From the NCBI RefSeq assembly GCF_000743705.1, contig NZ_JQEZ01000002.1, positions 165,250-229,249 on the forward strand: 64,000 nucleotides of DNA, given 5' to 3'. The translations under genes and the position numbers were made by a program. The notes beneath the pieces are model-generated. The model saw only the letters and a list, made by a program, of their open reading frames with translations. It had not been told where the DNA came from and did no database searches. Positions 24,845 to 32,554 of the stretch are shown piece by piece. The DNA comes from Ruegeria halocynthiae (lineage in GTDB: Bacteria; Pseudomonadota; Alphaproteobacteria; Rhodobacterales; Rhodobacteraceae). Every line of letters starts with the position of its first letter. Within the stretch, counting starts at the first letter, position 1.

Positions 24845-25627
24845 TTACGGGGATTCGATCCATTCGGCTACACCCCCTGCGCATTCAGGTCGGAAATAAG
24901 CGATCATCCGTCCTTCCGGCCCGGCAACACCCCCCGCCCCCCAAGGCGCGACGCCATGCAGACAGTGGCGGTGCAGCAGATACGCCTCACCCGGTTTTGC
25001 GGGCAATTCGATGCGCTGGCAGGTTTCGAACACCTTGCGGCGGGCGGTCTGGTAGATGTCGGTGACGTCCACTTGATCCAAGGCATCTTTGGGTACCCCG
25101 GCCAAGGCGTCTTGGAATGCGGCGCGCATGATCCTGTGGCTTTGGTCCCACAGCACCATCGGCGCGGCATCTGCGCTGGCATCTGTCAGGGGAATTCCCA
25201 GAATCCAGGCATGGGGTTCATCCACACGACGGCGGCGATCCGGCCCGTTTGGCCGCAGCCCGTCCACATGGGCCGCGTCCCGGTTCAAACGATACCGCGC
25301 AGCATTCGCCCCCTCCCCGCGCCGCGGGCGGGGATAGCCGGGATAAATCACCGAGACCTGCCCTTTGTGCAGAGGCAAAGACCCGTAATGCTCGGCGATG
25401 AAGGCCATGGCCTGCCCGGCCAAAACGTCAGAGCGCCCCACCCTGCCCTTTGGGTCGTTGTCCAACGCATCGACGCCAATAAACCACGTCCCGTCACAAT
25501 CCAGCCACGCGGCATGCGCCGGATCATCGACCGACGCACGCGCCAAGGGCAAAGCGTGGTTCACCCACTCGGCGATGTCCGGGTCGAACGGAAACTTGAC
25601 CCACCCATTCGCCCAGAAATCAGTCAA
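24845..25627 (-). CDS. PhyH-like Fe(II)/2-oxoglutarate dioxygenase
   Basis: The 260-aa protein has 'DAAHVDGLRP', an HxD metal motif, in the middle and 'AYLLHRHCLHGVAPWG' with the distal histidine, followed by 'GRMIAYFRPE' with an arginine that could hold 2-oxoglutarate. This is the jelly-roll phytanoyl-CoA dioxygenase superfamily; the substrate is unknown. The best start is the TTG at 25627, which overlaps the stop of the upstream exporter gene (TTGA). The frame is open further inside that gene but has no signal. This coupling suggests a shared role with the exporter. Confidence 0.7.
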   Translation of the reverse strand: MTDFWANGWVKFPFDPDIAEWVNHALPLARASVDDPAHAAWLDCDGTWFIGVDALDNDPKGRVGRSDVLAGQAMAFIAEHYGSLPLHKGQVSVIYPGYPRPRRGEGANAARYRLNRDAAHVDGLRPNGPDRRRRVDEPHAWILGIPLTDASADAAPMVLWDQSHRIMRAAFQDALAGVPKDALDQVDVTDIYQTARRKVFETCQRIELPAKPGEAYLLHRHCLHGVAPWGAGGVAGPEGRMIAYFRPECAGGVAEWIESP

Positions 25628-26448
25628 TAGCCCAGCGCCTTGCGCAGCATGTTCAGCGCGACCAAGGTCAGGAACACCGCAAACACGCGTTTCAGGGGCT
25701 TGGGGTCCATGGCATGGGCCAGCTTGACCCCCCATGGTGCGGTGATCATCGTCATGGCAACCACGATCCCGAATGCGACCAGATTGACCGCCCCGATTGT
25801 AAACGGCGGGCGATGCTCTGGCGCGATGTCCAGAAACAGAAAGCCCAGAACCGAAGGCACCGCGATGATCACGCCAAACCCGGCGGCCGTGGCGACGGCC
25901 CGGTGGATAGGAGTGTTAAACAGGCTCATCAGCGGTACGCCGAAACTGCCCCCGCCGATGCCCATCAGGACGGACAGAAAGCCCACAGATGGCGACAGGG
26001 TCGCGCGGCGGATACCTTTGGGCATGGCATCACCCAGACGCCACTCTGACCGGCCCAGACCCAGATAGGCGCCGATGACCATGCCAAGGACGCCGAACAG
26101 GGCCTGCAACGCTTCGGTCCGCAGAGCCGAGGCAACCAGAACCCCCAGGACCGCTCCGATGGCGATACCCGGCCCCCAGCCACGCAGGATATCCCAGTCC
26201 ACCGCACCCTTCTTGTTATGCGCCAGCACCGACCTGATTGACGTCACGATAATGGTCGCCAAAGACGTCGCCAGACACAGTTGCATCAACTGCGGGCCGC
26301 CATATCCAAGCGTTTGAAACGCATAGAAAAACGCGGGCACAAGGACAATACCGCCTCCGACGCCAAGCAATCCGGCCAACACACCGGCCAGCGCCCCGAT
26401 CACAAGCAAAAGGCCCAGCATCTGGGCCAGCAACATCGTCTCGGGCAT
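25624..26448 (-). CDS. TauE/SafE family sulfite/organosulfonate exporter
   Basis: The 274-aa inner-membrane protein has about eight hydrophobic segments. The family repeats are visible: 'LAGVLAGLLGVGGGIVLVPAFF' near the N-terminus and 'LSVLMGIGGGSFGVPLMSLF' in the second half, the two GxGGG half-repeats of TauE/SafE. Members move sulfite, sulfoacetate or related anions. GGGGGG lies upstream of the ATG. Its stop overlaps the TTG of the PhyH-like gene. It follows dusA by 39 bp. Confidence 0.88.
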   Translation of the reverse strand: MPETMLLAQMLGLLLVIGALAGVLAGLLGVGGGIVLVPAFFYAFQTLGYGGPQLMQLCLATSLATIIVTSIRSVLAHNKKGAVDWDILRGWGPGIAIGAVLGVLVASALRTEALQALFGVLGMVIGAYLGLGRSEWRLGDAMPKGIRRATLSPSVGFLSVLMGIGGGSFGVPLMSLFNTPIHRAVATAAGFGVIIAVPSVLGFLFLDIAPEHRPPFTIGAVNLVAFGIVVAMTMITAPWGVKLAHAMDPKPLKRVFAVFLTLVALNMLRKALGY

Positions 26449-26487
26449 CTTCCCCCCAAACCGGCCCCGGGCCGTATCTCATTCCAT

Positions 26488-27513
26488 TCAAACTTCGGCC
26501 AGTGGTGCCACATTCTCCAGCGCCTGCAGCATCACCTCGGGTCCGGCACCATCGTGCACCGCGCCTTCGGACAAGGCCCGCCGCCAGGCCCGCGCACCGG
26601 GACGACCGGCAAACAGACCCAGCATATGCCGTGTGATCTGGTGCAAACGCCCCCCTTCGGCAAGGTGCCGATCAACATAAGGCACCATTTTGTGGACGAC
26701 ATCAATCGGATCAGCGGTCTGTCCTGTTCCAAAAATTAGCGGGTCGGCGGCCGCCAGAATATCGGTCGGCTGATGATAGGCCGCGCGCCCGATCATGACG
26801 CCATCCAACCCGGCCTCAAGGTGCTCGCGCGCCTGATCCAACGACGAGATACCACCGTTTACCGAGATATGAAGGTCCGCAAACGCCGCCTTCATCCGGT
26901 GAACCAGATCATAATCCAGCGGTGGAATATCCCGGTTTTCCTTGGGGCTAAGCCCCTGAAGCCACGCCTTGCGCGCATGGATTGTCACCCGCCGACACCC
27001 GGCTGCGCGGATCTGTTCCAGAAAGGTGGGCAGAACTATGTTGGGGTCCTGTTCGTCCACACCGATGCGACATTTCACGGTGACCTCGACATCAACCACC
27101 TCACGCATGGCGGCGACGCATTCGGCGACCCGCCCGGGTTCCTTCATCAAAACGGCACCAAATGTCCCGGATTGAACACGGTCCGAGGGGCAGCCACAGT
27201 TCAGGTTGATCTCATCATACCCAGCATCGGCCCCAAGCCGCGCAGCTTTTGCCAACTCAAGCGGGTCCGAGCCGCCCAATTGCAGCGCAACGGGATGTTC
27301 CTGCGGGTTATAATCCAACAAATGCAACGCCCCACCACGCACCAACGCCGGAGCCGTCACCATTTCAGTATACAACAACGCCTGCCCGCTGAGCAGCCGA
27401 TGCAGATAGCGGCAGTGCCTGTCGGTCCAGTCCATCATGGGAGCGACAGACAGGCGTGCGGCTCGGTCGACCCTGTCGAAACCTGTTTTGCTGGAATGCT
27501 GCAAAGCTGACAT
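26488..27513 (-). CDS. dusA: tRNA-dihydrouridine(20/20a) synthase DusA
   Basis: This 341-aa FMN enzyme reduces uridine 20 and 20a in the tRNA D-loop. It shows 'LSVAPMMDWTDRHCRYLHRLL', 'YTEMVTAPALVRG', 'DEINLNCGCPSDRVQSGTFGAVLM' with the catalytic cysteine, 'VTVKCRIGVDEQ' and 'ISVNGGISSLDQAREHLE', then 'GLDGVMIGRAAYHQP'. Together these are specific to the DusA branch. The ATG is at 27513. It appears to head the gene string dusA, exporter, dioxygenase and SpoIIAA-like protein. Confidence 0.95.
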   Translation of the reverse strand: MSALQHSSKTGFDRVDRAARLSVAPMMDWTDRHCRYLHRLLSGQALLYTEMVTAPALVRGGALHLLDYNPQEHPVALQLGGSDPLELAKAARLGADAGYDEINLNCGCPSDRVQSGTFGAVLMKEPGRVAECVAAMREVVDVEVTVKCRIGVDEQDPNIVLPTFLEQIRAAGCRRVTIHARKAWLQGLSPKENRDIPPLDYDLVHRMKAAFADLHISVNGGISSLDQAREHLEAGLDGVMIGRAAYHQPTDILAAADPLIFGTGQTADPIDVVHKMVPYVDRHLAEGGRLHQITRHMLGLFAGRPGARAWRRALSEGAVHDGAGPEVMLQALENVAPLAEV

Positions 27514-27656
27514 CGTTTCCGTTTTCCCGCCTTGGTCTGATCGTTATGCAATGCTGATGGGATTGAAAGTCAAGAACGCCGTTTAGCACTGTTTCAGGAT
27601 CAAAGACCACACAGAAACGCCAACTCGGCGGGATGTCCTGAGATGGGATTGGCGGG

Positions 27657-28268
27657 TCAGTGGCCTTTGGTTCCGTAGCGGCTGAGAATCATTTCGACGC
27701 TGCTTTCGATTGTGGCCGTCATTTCGGCCTCGCTCAGAACATCACCGGTGAAGACCATCGGCCAAAAGGCTTTTGCCTTGATCAACCCGATGAACTCCTG
27801 CCCGGCCTGATCCGGGTTGTCGATCTGCAACTGCCCGTCATCTGCGGCGTCTTTCAGCATGGCGACAAAGATCGCGGTCTTGTCCAGCTTGCCCTGCGCC
27901 GCCGCCGCCAGAACCGGATTGCGCAGGGTTTCGCTGATCACCATGCGCGACATTGCGATCACCTCGGGCAGCATCAAAATGCGCCCTTCGGCCCAGGCCA
28001 GATCCGTCAGCTGTTCGCGGATATCGCGGCCTTTTTGGTATCGGATATCCAACACCCCGGCAAAGCGGCTGGACAATTCGATCACAATGGATCGGAACAG
28101 ATTTTCTTTGCTTTCAAAGTACTTGTATAACGTGCGCTTGGAAACCTCGGCCCGGGCCGAGATACGGTCCATACTGGCGGCAGCGAATCCCTTTTCCTGG
28201 AATTCGGCCACGGCCGCCTCGATGATCTGGGCGTGTTTGGGCGTATTCGGCGCGCTGCAATCACTCAT
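27657..28268 (-). CDS. TetR/AcrR family transcriptional regulator
   Basis: The 203-aa protein has an N-terminal helix-turn-helix: 'AQIIEAAVAEFQEKGFAAASMDRISARAEVSKRTLYKYFESKENLF' (about residues 12-57). A variable helical ligand domain follows, ending 'VEMILSRYG'. It is divergent from the molybdenum hydroxylase genes, and the 141-bp space between them holds two palindromes, so it very likely represses that operon and itself. No ribosome site precedes the ATG at 28268, and the predicted -10 lies only 9 bp upstream, suggesting a leaderless message. Confidence 0.92.
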   Translation of the reverse strand: MSDCSAPNTPKHAQIIEAAVAEFQEKGFAAASMDRISARAEVSKRTLYKYFESKENLFRSIVIELSSRFAGVLDIRYQKGRDIREQLTDLAWAEGRILMLPEVIAMSRMVISETLRNPVLAAAAQGKLDKTAIFVAMLKDAADDGQLQIDNPDQAGQEFIGLIKAKAFWPMVFTGDVLSEAEMTATIESSVEMILSRYGTKGH

Positions 28269-28276
28269 ATTTCAAT

Positions 28277-28306
28277 GCTATAGACCTATTGACTTATCCA
28301 GGTCAA
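28277..28306 (-). promoter_or_regulatory. Candidate promoter of the tetR gene
   Basis: On the minus strand TTGACC (28306-28301) and TATAGC (28282-28277) are separated by 18 bp. Transcription would begin within a few bases of the ATG at 28268. Confidence 0.5.
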
Positions 28307-28313
28307 ACACCAC

Positions 28314-28331
28314 GTAAACTCTCTAGTTTAC
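28314..28331. promoter_or_regulatory. Operator 1 in the tetR/hydroxylase region
   Basis: GTAAACT-CTCT-AGTTTAC is a perfect 7-bp inverted repeat with a 4-bp centre. Its right arm overlaps the -35 box TTTACA of the hydroxylase promoter. It is a TetR-type operator by size and position. Confidence 0.7.
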
Positions 28332-28355
28332 ACATGCGAAATCATCACCTAATGT
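28327..28355 (+). promoter_or_regulatory. Candidate promoter of the molybdenum hydroxylase operon
   Basis: TTTACA (28327-28332) and TAATGT (28350-28355) are spaced by 17 bp. Each box overlaps one of the two palindromic operators, so a bound repressor would hide both. Confidence 0.6.
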
Positions 28356-28371
28356 AAACGCGCCAGTTTAC
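28354..28371. promoter_or_regulatory. Operator 2 in the tetR/hydroxylase region
   Basis: GTAAACG-CGCC-AGTTTAC pairs at 6 of 7 arm positions and has the same half-sites as operator 1, 40 bp away centre to centre, about four DNA turns. Confidence 0.68.
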
Positions 28372-28409
28372 CGACTCAGGTAACCAGCCCAACACGGAGA
28401 GTCCCCCCA

Positions 28410-28874
28410 ATGGCTTTAACTTTGAAATTGAATGGCGAAACCCACACGGTTGACGCCGAACCCGGCACGCCCCTGCTGTGGGTAATCCGGGATGAGCTTA
28501 AGCTGACCGGAACCAAATTCGGCTGCGGCGTTGCCTCGTGTGGCGCGTGTACCGTACATCTGAATGGTGAGCCCGTGCGCTCTTGCCAGACCTATATCGA
28601 AGATGTCGAAGACGCCGAGATCACCACAATCGAGGCGGTTGGCGATGACAAGATCGGCGCTGCCGTTCAGCAGGCCTGGGTCGAACTTGACGTGGTCCAA
28701 TGCGGCTATTGCCAATCCGGTCAGGTGATGTCGGCGGTTGGGTTGCTGTCTGAAAACCCCAAACCCTCGGCCCAAGAGATCGACGACTACATGCACGGCA
28801 ATGCCTGCCGCTGTGCCACCTATCAACGCATCCGCGCCGGTATTCAGCGCGCATCCGATATTCTGGAGGGCTGA
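28410..28874 (+). CDS. 2Fe-2S subunit of a molybdenum hydroxylase (isoquinoline 1-oxidoreductase type)
   Basis: The 154-aa protein carries two 2Fe-2S clusters: a plant-ferredoxin-type motif 'FGCGVASCGACTVHLNGEPVRSC' (about residues 38-60) and the helical-bundle motif 'CGYCQSGQVM...GNACRCATYQRI' (about residues 100-140). This is the small subunit of xanthine dehydrogenase-family enzymes, passing electrons from the Mo site. GGAG lies upstream. The large subunit starts 4 bp after its stop. There is no separate FAD subunit, which fits the two-subunit IorAB-like group that uses cytochromes or other acceptors. Confidence 0.92.
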   Translation: MALTLKLNGETHTVDAEPGTPLLWVIRDELKLTGTKFGCGVASCGACTVHLNGEPVRSCQTYIEDVEDAEITTIEAVGDDKIGAAVQQAWVELDVVQCGYCQSGQVMSAVGLLSENPKPSAQEIDDYMHGNACRCATYQRIRAGIQRASDILEG

Positions 28875-28877
28875 TCC

Positions 28878-31064
28878 ATGACCATCAACACTTCTCGCCG
28901 TGGATTTCTGAAAACAGCCGCCGCCGCTGGTGCCGTCCTGCTGGTCGGTGCCCGCACCGATGGCGCGCTGGCTGCGGCCTCGACCGAAACCGCTCAGTTC
29001 AACCCCTTCGTCAAGATCGACGCGGACGGCACCGTGACCGCCATCGTCAAGCATTTTGAAAAGGGTCAAGGCCCGGCAACCGGTCTGCCCACGCTGATCG
29101 CCGAGGAAATCGGCCTGCGCATGGATCAGATCGAATACGAATTCGCGCCGTCCAATCCGCAGGTCTATAACAATCTTCTGTTTGGTCCGTTCCAGGGCAC
29201 CGGCGGGTCGACCGCGATGGCGAATTCGTGGTTGCAATACCGCCAGGCAGGCGCAGCCGCTCGCGAGATGCTGATCAACGCCGCCGCCCAAAGCTGGGGC
29301 GTAGACGCATCCGGCATCGTGATCGAGGAAGGCATCGTCAAGGCGGGCGATAAATCCGCCCCGATTGCCGAGTTTGTCGCTGCGGCCTCTCAGATGGAGC
29401 CCCCGGCCGAGCCGCGCCTAAAAGAACCATCAGAATTCCGCCTGATCGGCAATGACGCCGTGCGACGCAAGGATTCGCCGATCAAAGGCAATGGGCAGGC
29501 AAAATATGCGATGGACGTGCATTTGCCGAACCAGATGGTCGCCATGATCAAGCGCCCTGAATCACGCGGCGGCATCGCCACCGGCTTTGACGACGGCGCC
29601 TCCAAAGCGATCAAGGGATACATCAACGCCGCCGTTCTGCCCAACAAGGCTGGTGTGGCCGTTTACGCCGAAAACACCTGGGCCGCGATTCAGGCGCGCG
29701 ACGCGCTTGAGGTCGAATGGGACATGTCGGGCGCGGAAACGCGTGATTCCGATCAGATCAAGGCCGAGATCATGGCCGCGCTGGACGCAGAACCCGCATA
29801 TAACGTGAACAAGGCAGACGCGGCGGCGGTTTCGGCGACGATTGATGGCGCAGACAAGGTGGTCGAAAAGACCTTTTACTTCCCGCTGCTGGCCCATGCC
29901 CCGATGGAGCCCCTGAACTGTACCATCGAGCAGACCTCTGACGGGTCCATCGTCCTGCATGACGGTGCGCAAATGCCGACCGGACCGCATATGGCCTATC
30001 AGCAGATATTCCAACTGCCGCCCGAGAAGATCCAGATCAAAACGATGCTGGCGGGTGGCTCTTTCGGGCGTCGCGCGACCCCCGATGCGGATTATCAGGT
30101 CGAGGCGGCGCTGGCCTTTGTGGTCACAGATCGTTCGCGGCCTGTGAAGCTGGTCTGGACGCGCGAAGACGACATTCGCAGCGGATACTACCGCCCCGCT
30201 TTCGGCCACAAAGTGCGCGTTGGTCTGAATGCGGATGGCACCATTGCCGGATGGCAGCATCAGGTGGCCGGGCAGTCGATCATGAAGGGCACCCCGTTCG
30301 AGGCGTTCTCGGTTCATGACGGGATTGACCACAGCTCGGTCGAAGGGATTGGCGACAGCCCCTATACGATCCCGGACATGGCGGTTGGGTTGACCGACAC
30401 GCCCAAGGCGACCTCGGTTCTGTGGTGGCGCTCTGTGGGCCATACGCATACGGCCTATGCGATGGAGACCATGATGGATCTGGTCGCCGAGGCCGCAGGC
30501 CGTGATCCGATCGAATTCCGTCTGGCGCATCTGGCCGACAGCAGTGATCCGGATCAGGCGCGCAAGGCGGCTGTCCTGAAACTGGCGGCTGAAAAGGCGG
30601 GGTGGGGCAATGCCCCGGCTGGCCGGTCACAGGGAATCGCGGTACATAAGTCCTTTGGCTCTTATGCGGCCGAAGTTGTCGAAATCTCGGGCGATCCTGA
30701 AATCGGCATCAAGATCGAAAAGATCACCTGTGCTGTGGATTGCGGTATCGCCGTAAACCCGGACGTGGTGCGCGCGCAGATGGAAGGCGGTATCGGTTAC
30801 GGCATCGGCCACGCCATGCGCGACCAGATCACCCTGACCGGCGGGGCGGTGGATCAATCCAACTTCCCCGACTATGAACCGCTGCGGATCGGCGACATCG
30901 CCGCGATTGACGTGCATATCGTGCCCTCGGCCGAGGCCCCGACCGGCGTTGGTGAACCTGGCACGCCCCCGTCCGCACCGGCTTTGGCCAATGCGATCAA
31001 CGCCCTATCCGGCGTTCACGTGGCCGAACACCCGATGGTTGAGAACGGCGTCAGCTTCGTCTGA
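28878..31064 (+). CDS. Molybdopterin-binding large subunit of a molybdenum hydroxylase, Tat-exported
   Basis: The 728-aa protein starts with a twin-arginine signal (SRRGFLKTAAAAGAVLLVGA), so the folded enzyme should be exported to the periplasm, carrying the iron-sulfur subunit along. Family stretches include 'GGSTAMANSWLQYRQAGAAARE', 'AMDVHLPNQMVAMIKRPESRGG', 'HAPMEPLNCT', 'MLAGGSFGRR' and 'GVGEPGTPPSAPALANAI' with the catalytic Glu near the C-terminus. This is the IorB/aldehyde-oxidase-like branch; the substrate could be an N-heterocycle or an aldehyde. It lies under the two TetR-type operators and ends at a very strong terminator. Confidence 0.9.
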   Translation: MTINTSRRGFLKTAAAAGAVLLVGARTDGALAAASTETAQFNPFVKIDADGTVTAIVKHFEKGQGPATGLPTLIAEEIGLRMDQIEYEFAPSNPQVYNNLLFGPFQGTGGSTAMANSWLQYRQAGAAAREMLINAAAQSWGVDASGIVIEEGIVKAGDKSAPIAEFVAAASQMEPPAEPRLKEPSEFRLIGNDAVRRKDSPIKGNGQAKYAMDVHLPNQMVAMIKRPESRGGIATGFDDGASKAIKGYINAAVLPNKAGVAVYAENTWAAIQARDALEVEWDMSGAETRDSDQIKAEIMAALDAEPAYNVNKADAAAVSATIDGADKVVEKTFYFPLLAHAPMEPLNCTIEQTSDGSIVLHDGAQMPTGPHMAYQQIFQLPPEKIQIKTMLAGGSFGRRATPDADYQVEAALAFVVTDRSRPVKLVWTREDDIRSGYYRPAFGHKVRVGLNADGTIAGWQHQVAGQSIMKGTPFEAFSVHDGIDHSSVEGIGDSPYTIPDMAVGLTDTPKATSVLWWRSVGHTHTAYAMETMMDLVAEAAGRDPIEFRLAHLADSSDPDQARKAAVLKLAAEKAGWGNAPAGRSQGIAVHKSFGSYAAEVVEISGDPEIGIKIEKITCAVDCGIAVNPDVVRAQMEGGIGYGIGHAMRDQITLTGGAVDQSNFPDYEPLRIGDIAAIDVHIVPSAEAPTGVGEPGTPPSAPALANAINALSGVHVAEHPMVENGVSFV

Positions 31065-31072
31065 CACACCTG

Positions 31073-31100
31073 CCCCGCGCCGCAAAAATGCGGCGCGGGG
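31073..31100 (+). terminator. Rho-independent terminator of the hydroxylase operon
   Basis: CCCCGCGCCGCA and TGCGGCGCGGGG form a perfect 12-bp stem around AAAA, followed by TTAATTTG. Confidence 0.85.
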
Positions 31101-31102
31101 TT

Positions 31103-31116
31103 AATTTGATCAAATT
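31103..31116. promoter_or_regulatory. TTTGATCAAA palindrome upstream of the first glutamine-synthetase-like gene
   Basis: AATTTGATCAAATT is a perfect 14-bp palindrome, followed by TCGTGAC. A longer version occurs at 32531-32546. A possible promoter GTGACA (31119-31124) and TACATC (31142-31147), 17 bp apart, lies directly downstream. Confidence 0.6.
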
Positions 31117-31175
31117 TCGTGACAAGTGGCGCAGTCTCGACTACATCTCGGGAAACCAGAGTGATGGAGACCCCG

Positions 31176-32495
31176 ATGGACCTGAGCGCCCTGCACAGTT
31201 TTCGCGTAGCTGCCTGCGACCTGAACGGTCAGTTGCGTGGCAAGCGAGTGCCGCCCGCTTATGCCGACAAATTGGACAAAGGTGCGGTGCGAATGCCCCG
31301 GTCGGCATTGAATGTGGACCTGTGGGGCGCGGATATCGACGGCAGCCCCCTTGTGTTTGAATCTGGCGATGCCGATGGCATCCTGCTACCGACAGAGCGC
31401 GGACCGGTCCCGGTCCCCTGGCTGACAACGGATACCGCCCTTGTGCCGATGGCGATGTATGATGAATCCGGCACGGCGTTTCCCGGCGACCCACGGCACG
31501 CGCTGGCTGCGGTGCTGGATCGCTACGCCCAGCGTGGCTGGTCGGTCGTTGCCGCCACCGAGTTGGAATTCACTCTGCTGGACGCGTCAGGCAAGCAACC
31601 GCAGCCGCCTGTAAACCCAGTCACCGGGCGGCGGCTGGCAGCCGAGGCGGTTCTGTCCATCGCCGAGATTGACGCCTTCGATGCCTTTTTCACCGATCTT
31701 TATGACGGCTGCGCGGCGATGGGTCTTCCGGCCCAAACCGCCATTTCCGAAAGCGGCATTGGCCAGTTCGAGATCAACCTGAACCATCAGGACGCGATGC
31801 GCTGTGCCGATGATACATGGCTTTTCAAGGCATTGACGCGTGGCCTGGCCCAAAAGCACGGGTTCACGGCGACGTTCATGGCCAAACCCTATGTGGATGA
31901 TCCGGGCAATGGGATGCATGTTCATTTCTCGGTCAAGGATCAACAGGGCCGGAATGTGTTCGATGATGGTGGCCCCGAAGGCACCGATCTTTTGCGTCAG
32001 GCCGTGGCGGGATGTCTGGCTGCCATGCCCGGCTGTACGCTGATTTTCGCGCCGCACGGGAATTCCTATACACGTCTGGTTCCGGGCGCGCACGCCCCGA
32101 CCCGCGCAAGCTGGGCCTATGAAAACCGCACCGCCGCGCTGCGTATTCCCGGTGGCGCCGCGGCGGCCCGGCGCATCGAACATCGCGTTGCGGGCGGGGA
32201 TATCAACCCCTATCTCATGCTGGCCGCAGTGCTGGGGGCCGCGCTGAACGGAATCGAAGATCAGGCAAACCCGCCTGCCCCGATCATCGGGAATGCGTAT
32301 GAGATTGCCGGGTTGCCGCAACTGGCCAGTGGCTGGTCCGCGGCCATCACAGCGTTCGAGACCGACCCGCATGTGGCGCGCATCTTCCCGCCTGAACTGA
32401 TCCGCTATTTTGCCCTGACCAAGCGGCAGGAAATCCGGCGCTTTGCGGATCGAGCGCCCGAGGAACACTGGCTGAGCTACGTCGAGGCGGTTTAA
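31176..32495 (+). CDS. Glutamine synthetase family protein, gamma-glutamylputrescine synthetase-like (1)
   Basis: The 439-aa ligase of the PuuA/GlnA superfamily would couple glutamate to an amine using ATP. Visible are 'RVAACDLNGQLRGKRVP' at the start, 'VAATELEFTLLD' (metal-binding Glu), 'ISESGIGQFEINLNHQDAM', 'FTATFMAKPYVDDPGNGMHVHFSV' and 'NRTAALRIPGG...RIEHRVAGGDINPYLMLAAVL'. The ATG at 31176 has GGAG 6 bp upstream; an ATG at 31164 is a weaker alternative. The gene forms its own unit between two copies of the same palindrome. Putrescine is the likely substrate by context, but other amines are possible. Confidence 0.87.
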   Translation: MDLSALHSFRVAACDLNGQLRGKRVPPAYADKLDKGAVRMPRSALNVDLWGADIDGSPLVFESGDADGILLPTERGPVPVPWLTTDTALVPMAMYDESGTAFPGDPRHALAAVLDRYAQRGWSVVAATELEFTLLDASGKQPQPPVNPVTGRRLAAEAVLSIAEIDAFDAFFTDLYDGCAAMGLPAQTAISESGIGQFEINLNHQDAMRCADDTWLFKALTRGLAQKHGFTATFMAKPYVDDPGNGMHVHFSVKDQQGRNVFDDGGPEGTDLLRQAVAGCLAAMPGCTLIFAPHGNSYTRLVPGAHAPTRASWAYENRTAALRIPGGAAAARRIEHRVAGGDINPYLMLAAVLGAALNGIEDQANPPAPIIGNAYEIAGLPQLASGWSAAITAFETDPHVARIFPPELIRYFALTKRQEIRRFADRAPEEHWLSYVEAV

Positions 32496-32501
32496 GCCCC
32501 C

Positions 32502-32530
32502 TTGCCCGCTTAGATTCGGTGCGTTAGAAT
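32502..32530 (+). promoter_or_regulatory. Candidate promoter of the amidotransferase operon
   Basis: TTGCCC (32502-32507) and TAGAAT (32525-32530) are spaced by 17 bp. The palindrome begins at the next base and would cover the transcription start. Confidence 0.55.
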
Positions 32531-32546
32531 AAATTTGATCAAATTT
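32531..32546. promoter_or_regulatory. TTTGATCAAA palindrome upstream of the amidotransferase operon
   Basis: AAATTTGATCAAATTT is a perfect 16-bp palindrome, followed by GGTGAC as in the first copy. Its place on the start site fits a repressor operator. Confidence 0.65.
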
Positions 32547-32554
32547 GGTGACCT

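Noticed and set aside
27657-28268. The TetR gene as repressor of the upstream RND pump
   Set aside because: Its own operators (GTAAACK half-sites) differ from the pump operator (ACCGAACT/AGTTCAGT), and the two loci are 24 kb apart.
31103-31116. The palindrome next to the hydroxylase terminator as part of the terminator itself
   Set aside because: The terminator stem is complete without it, and the same palindrome recurs at 32531 where no terminator exists.
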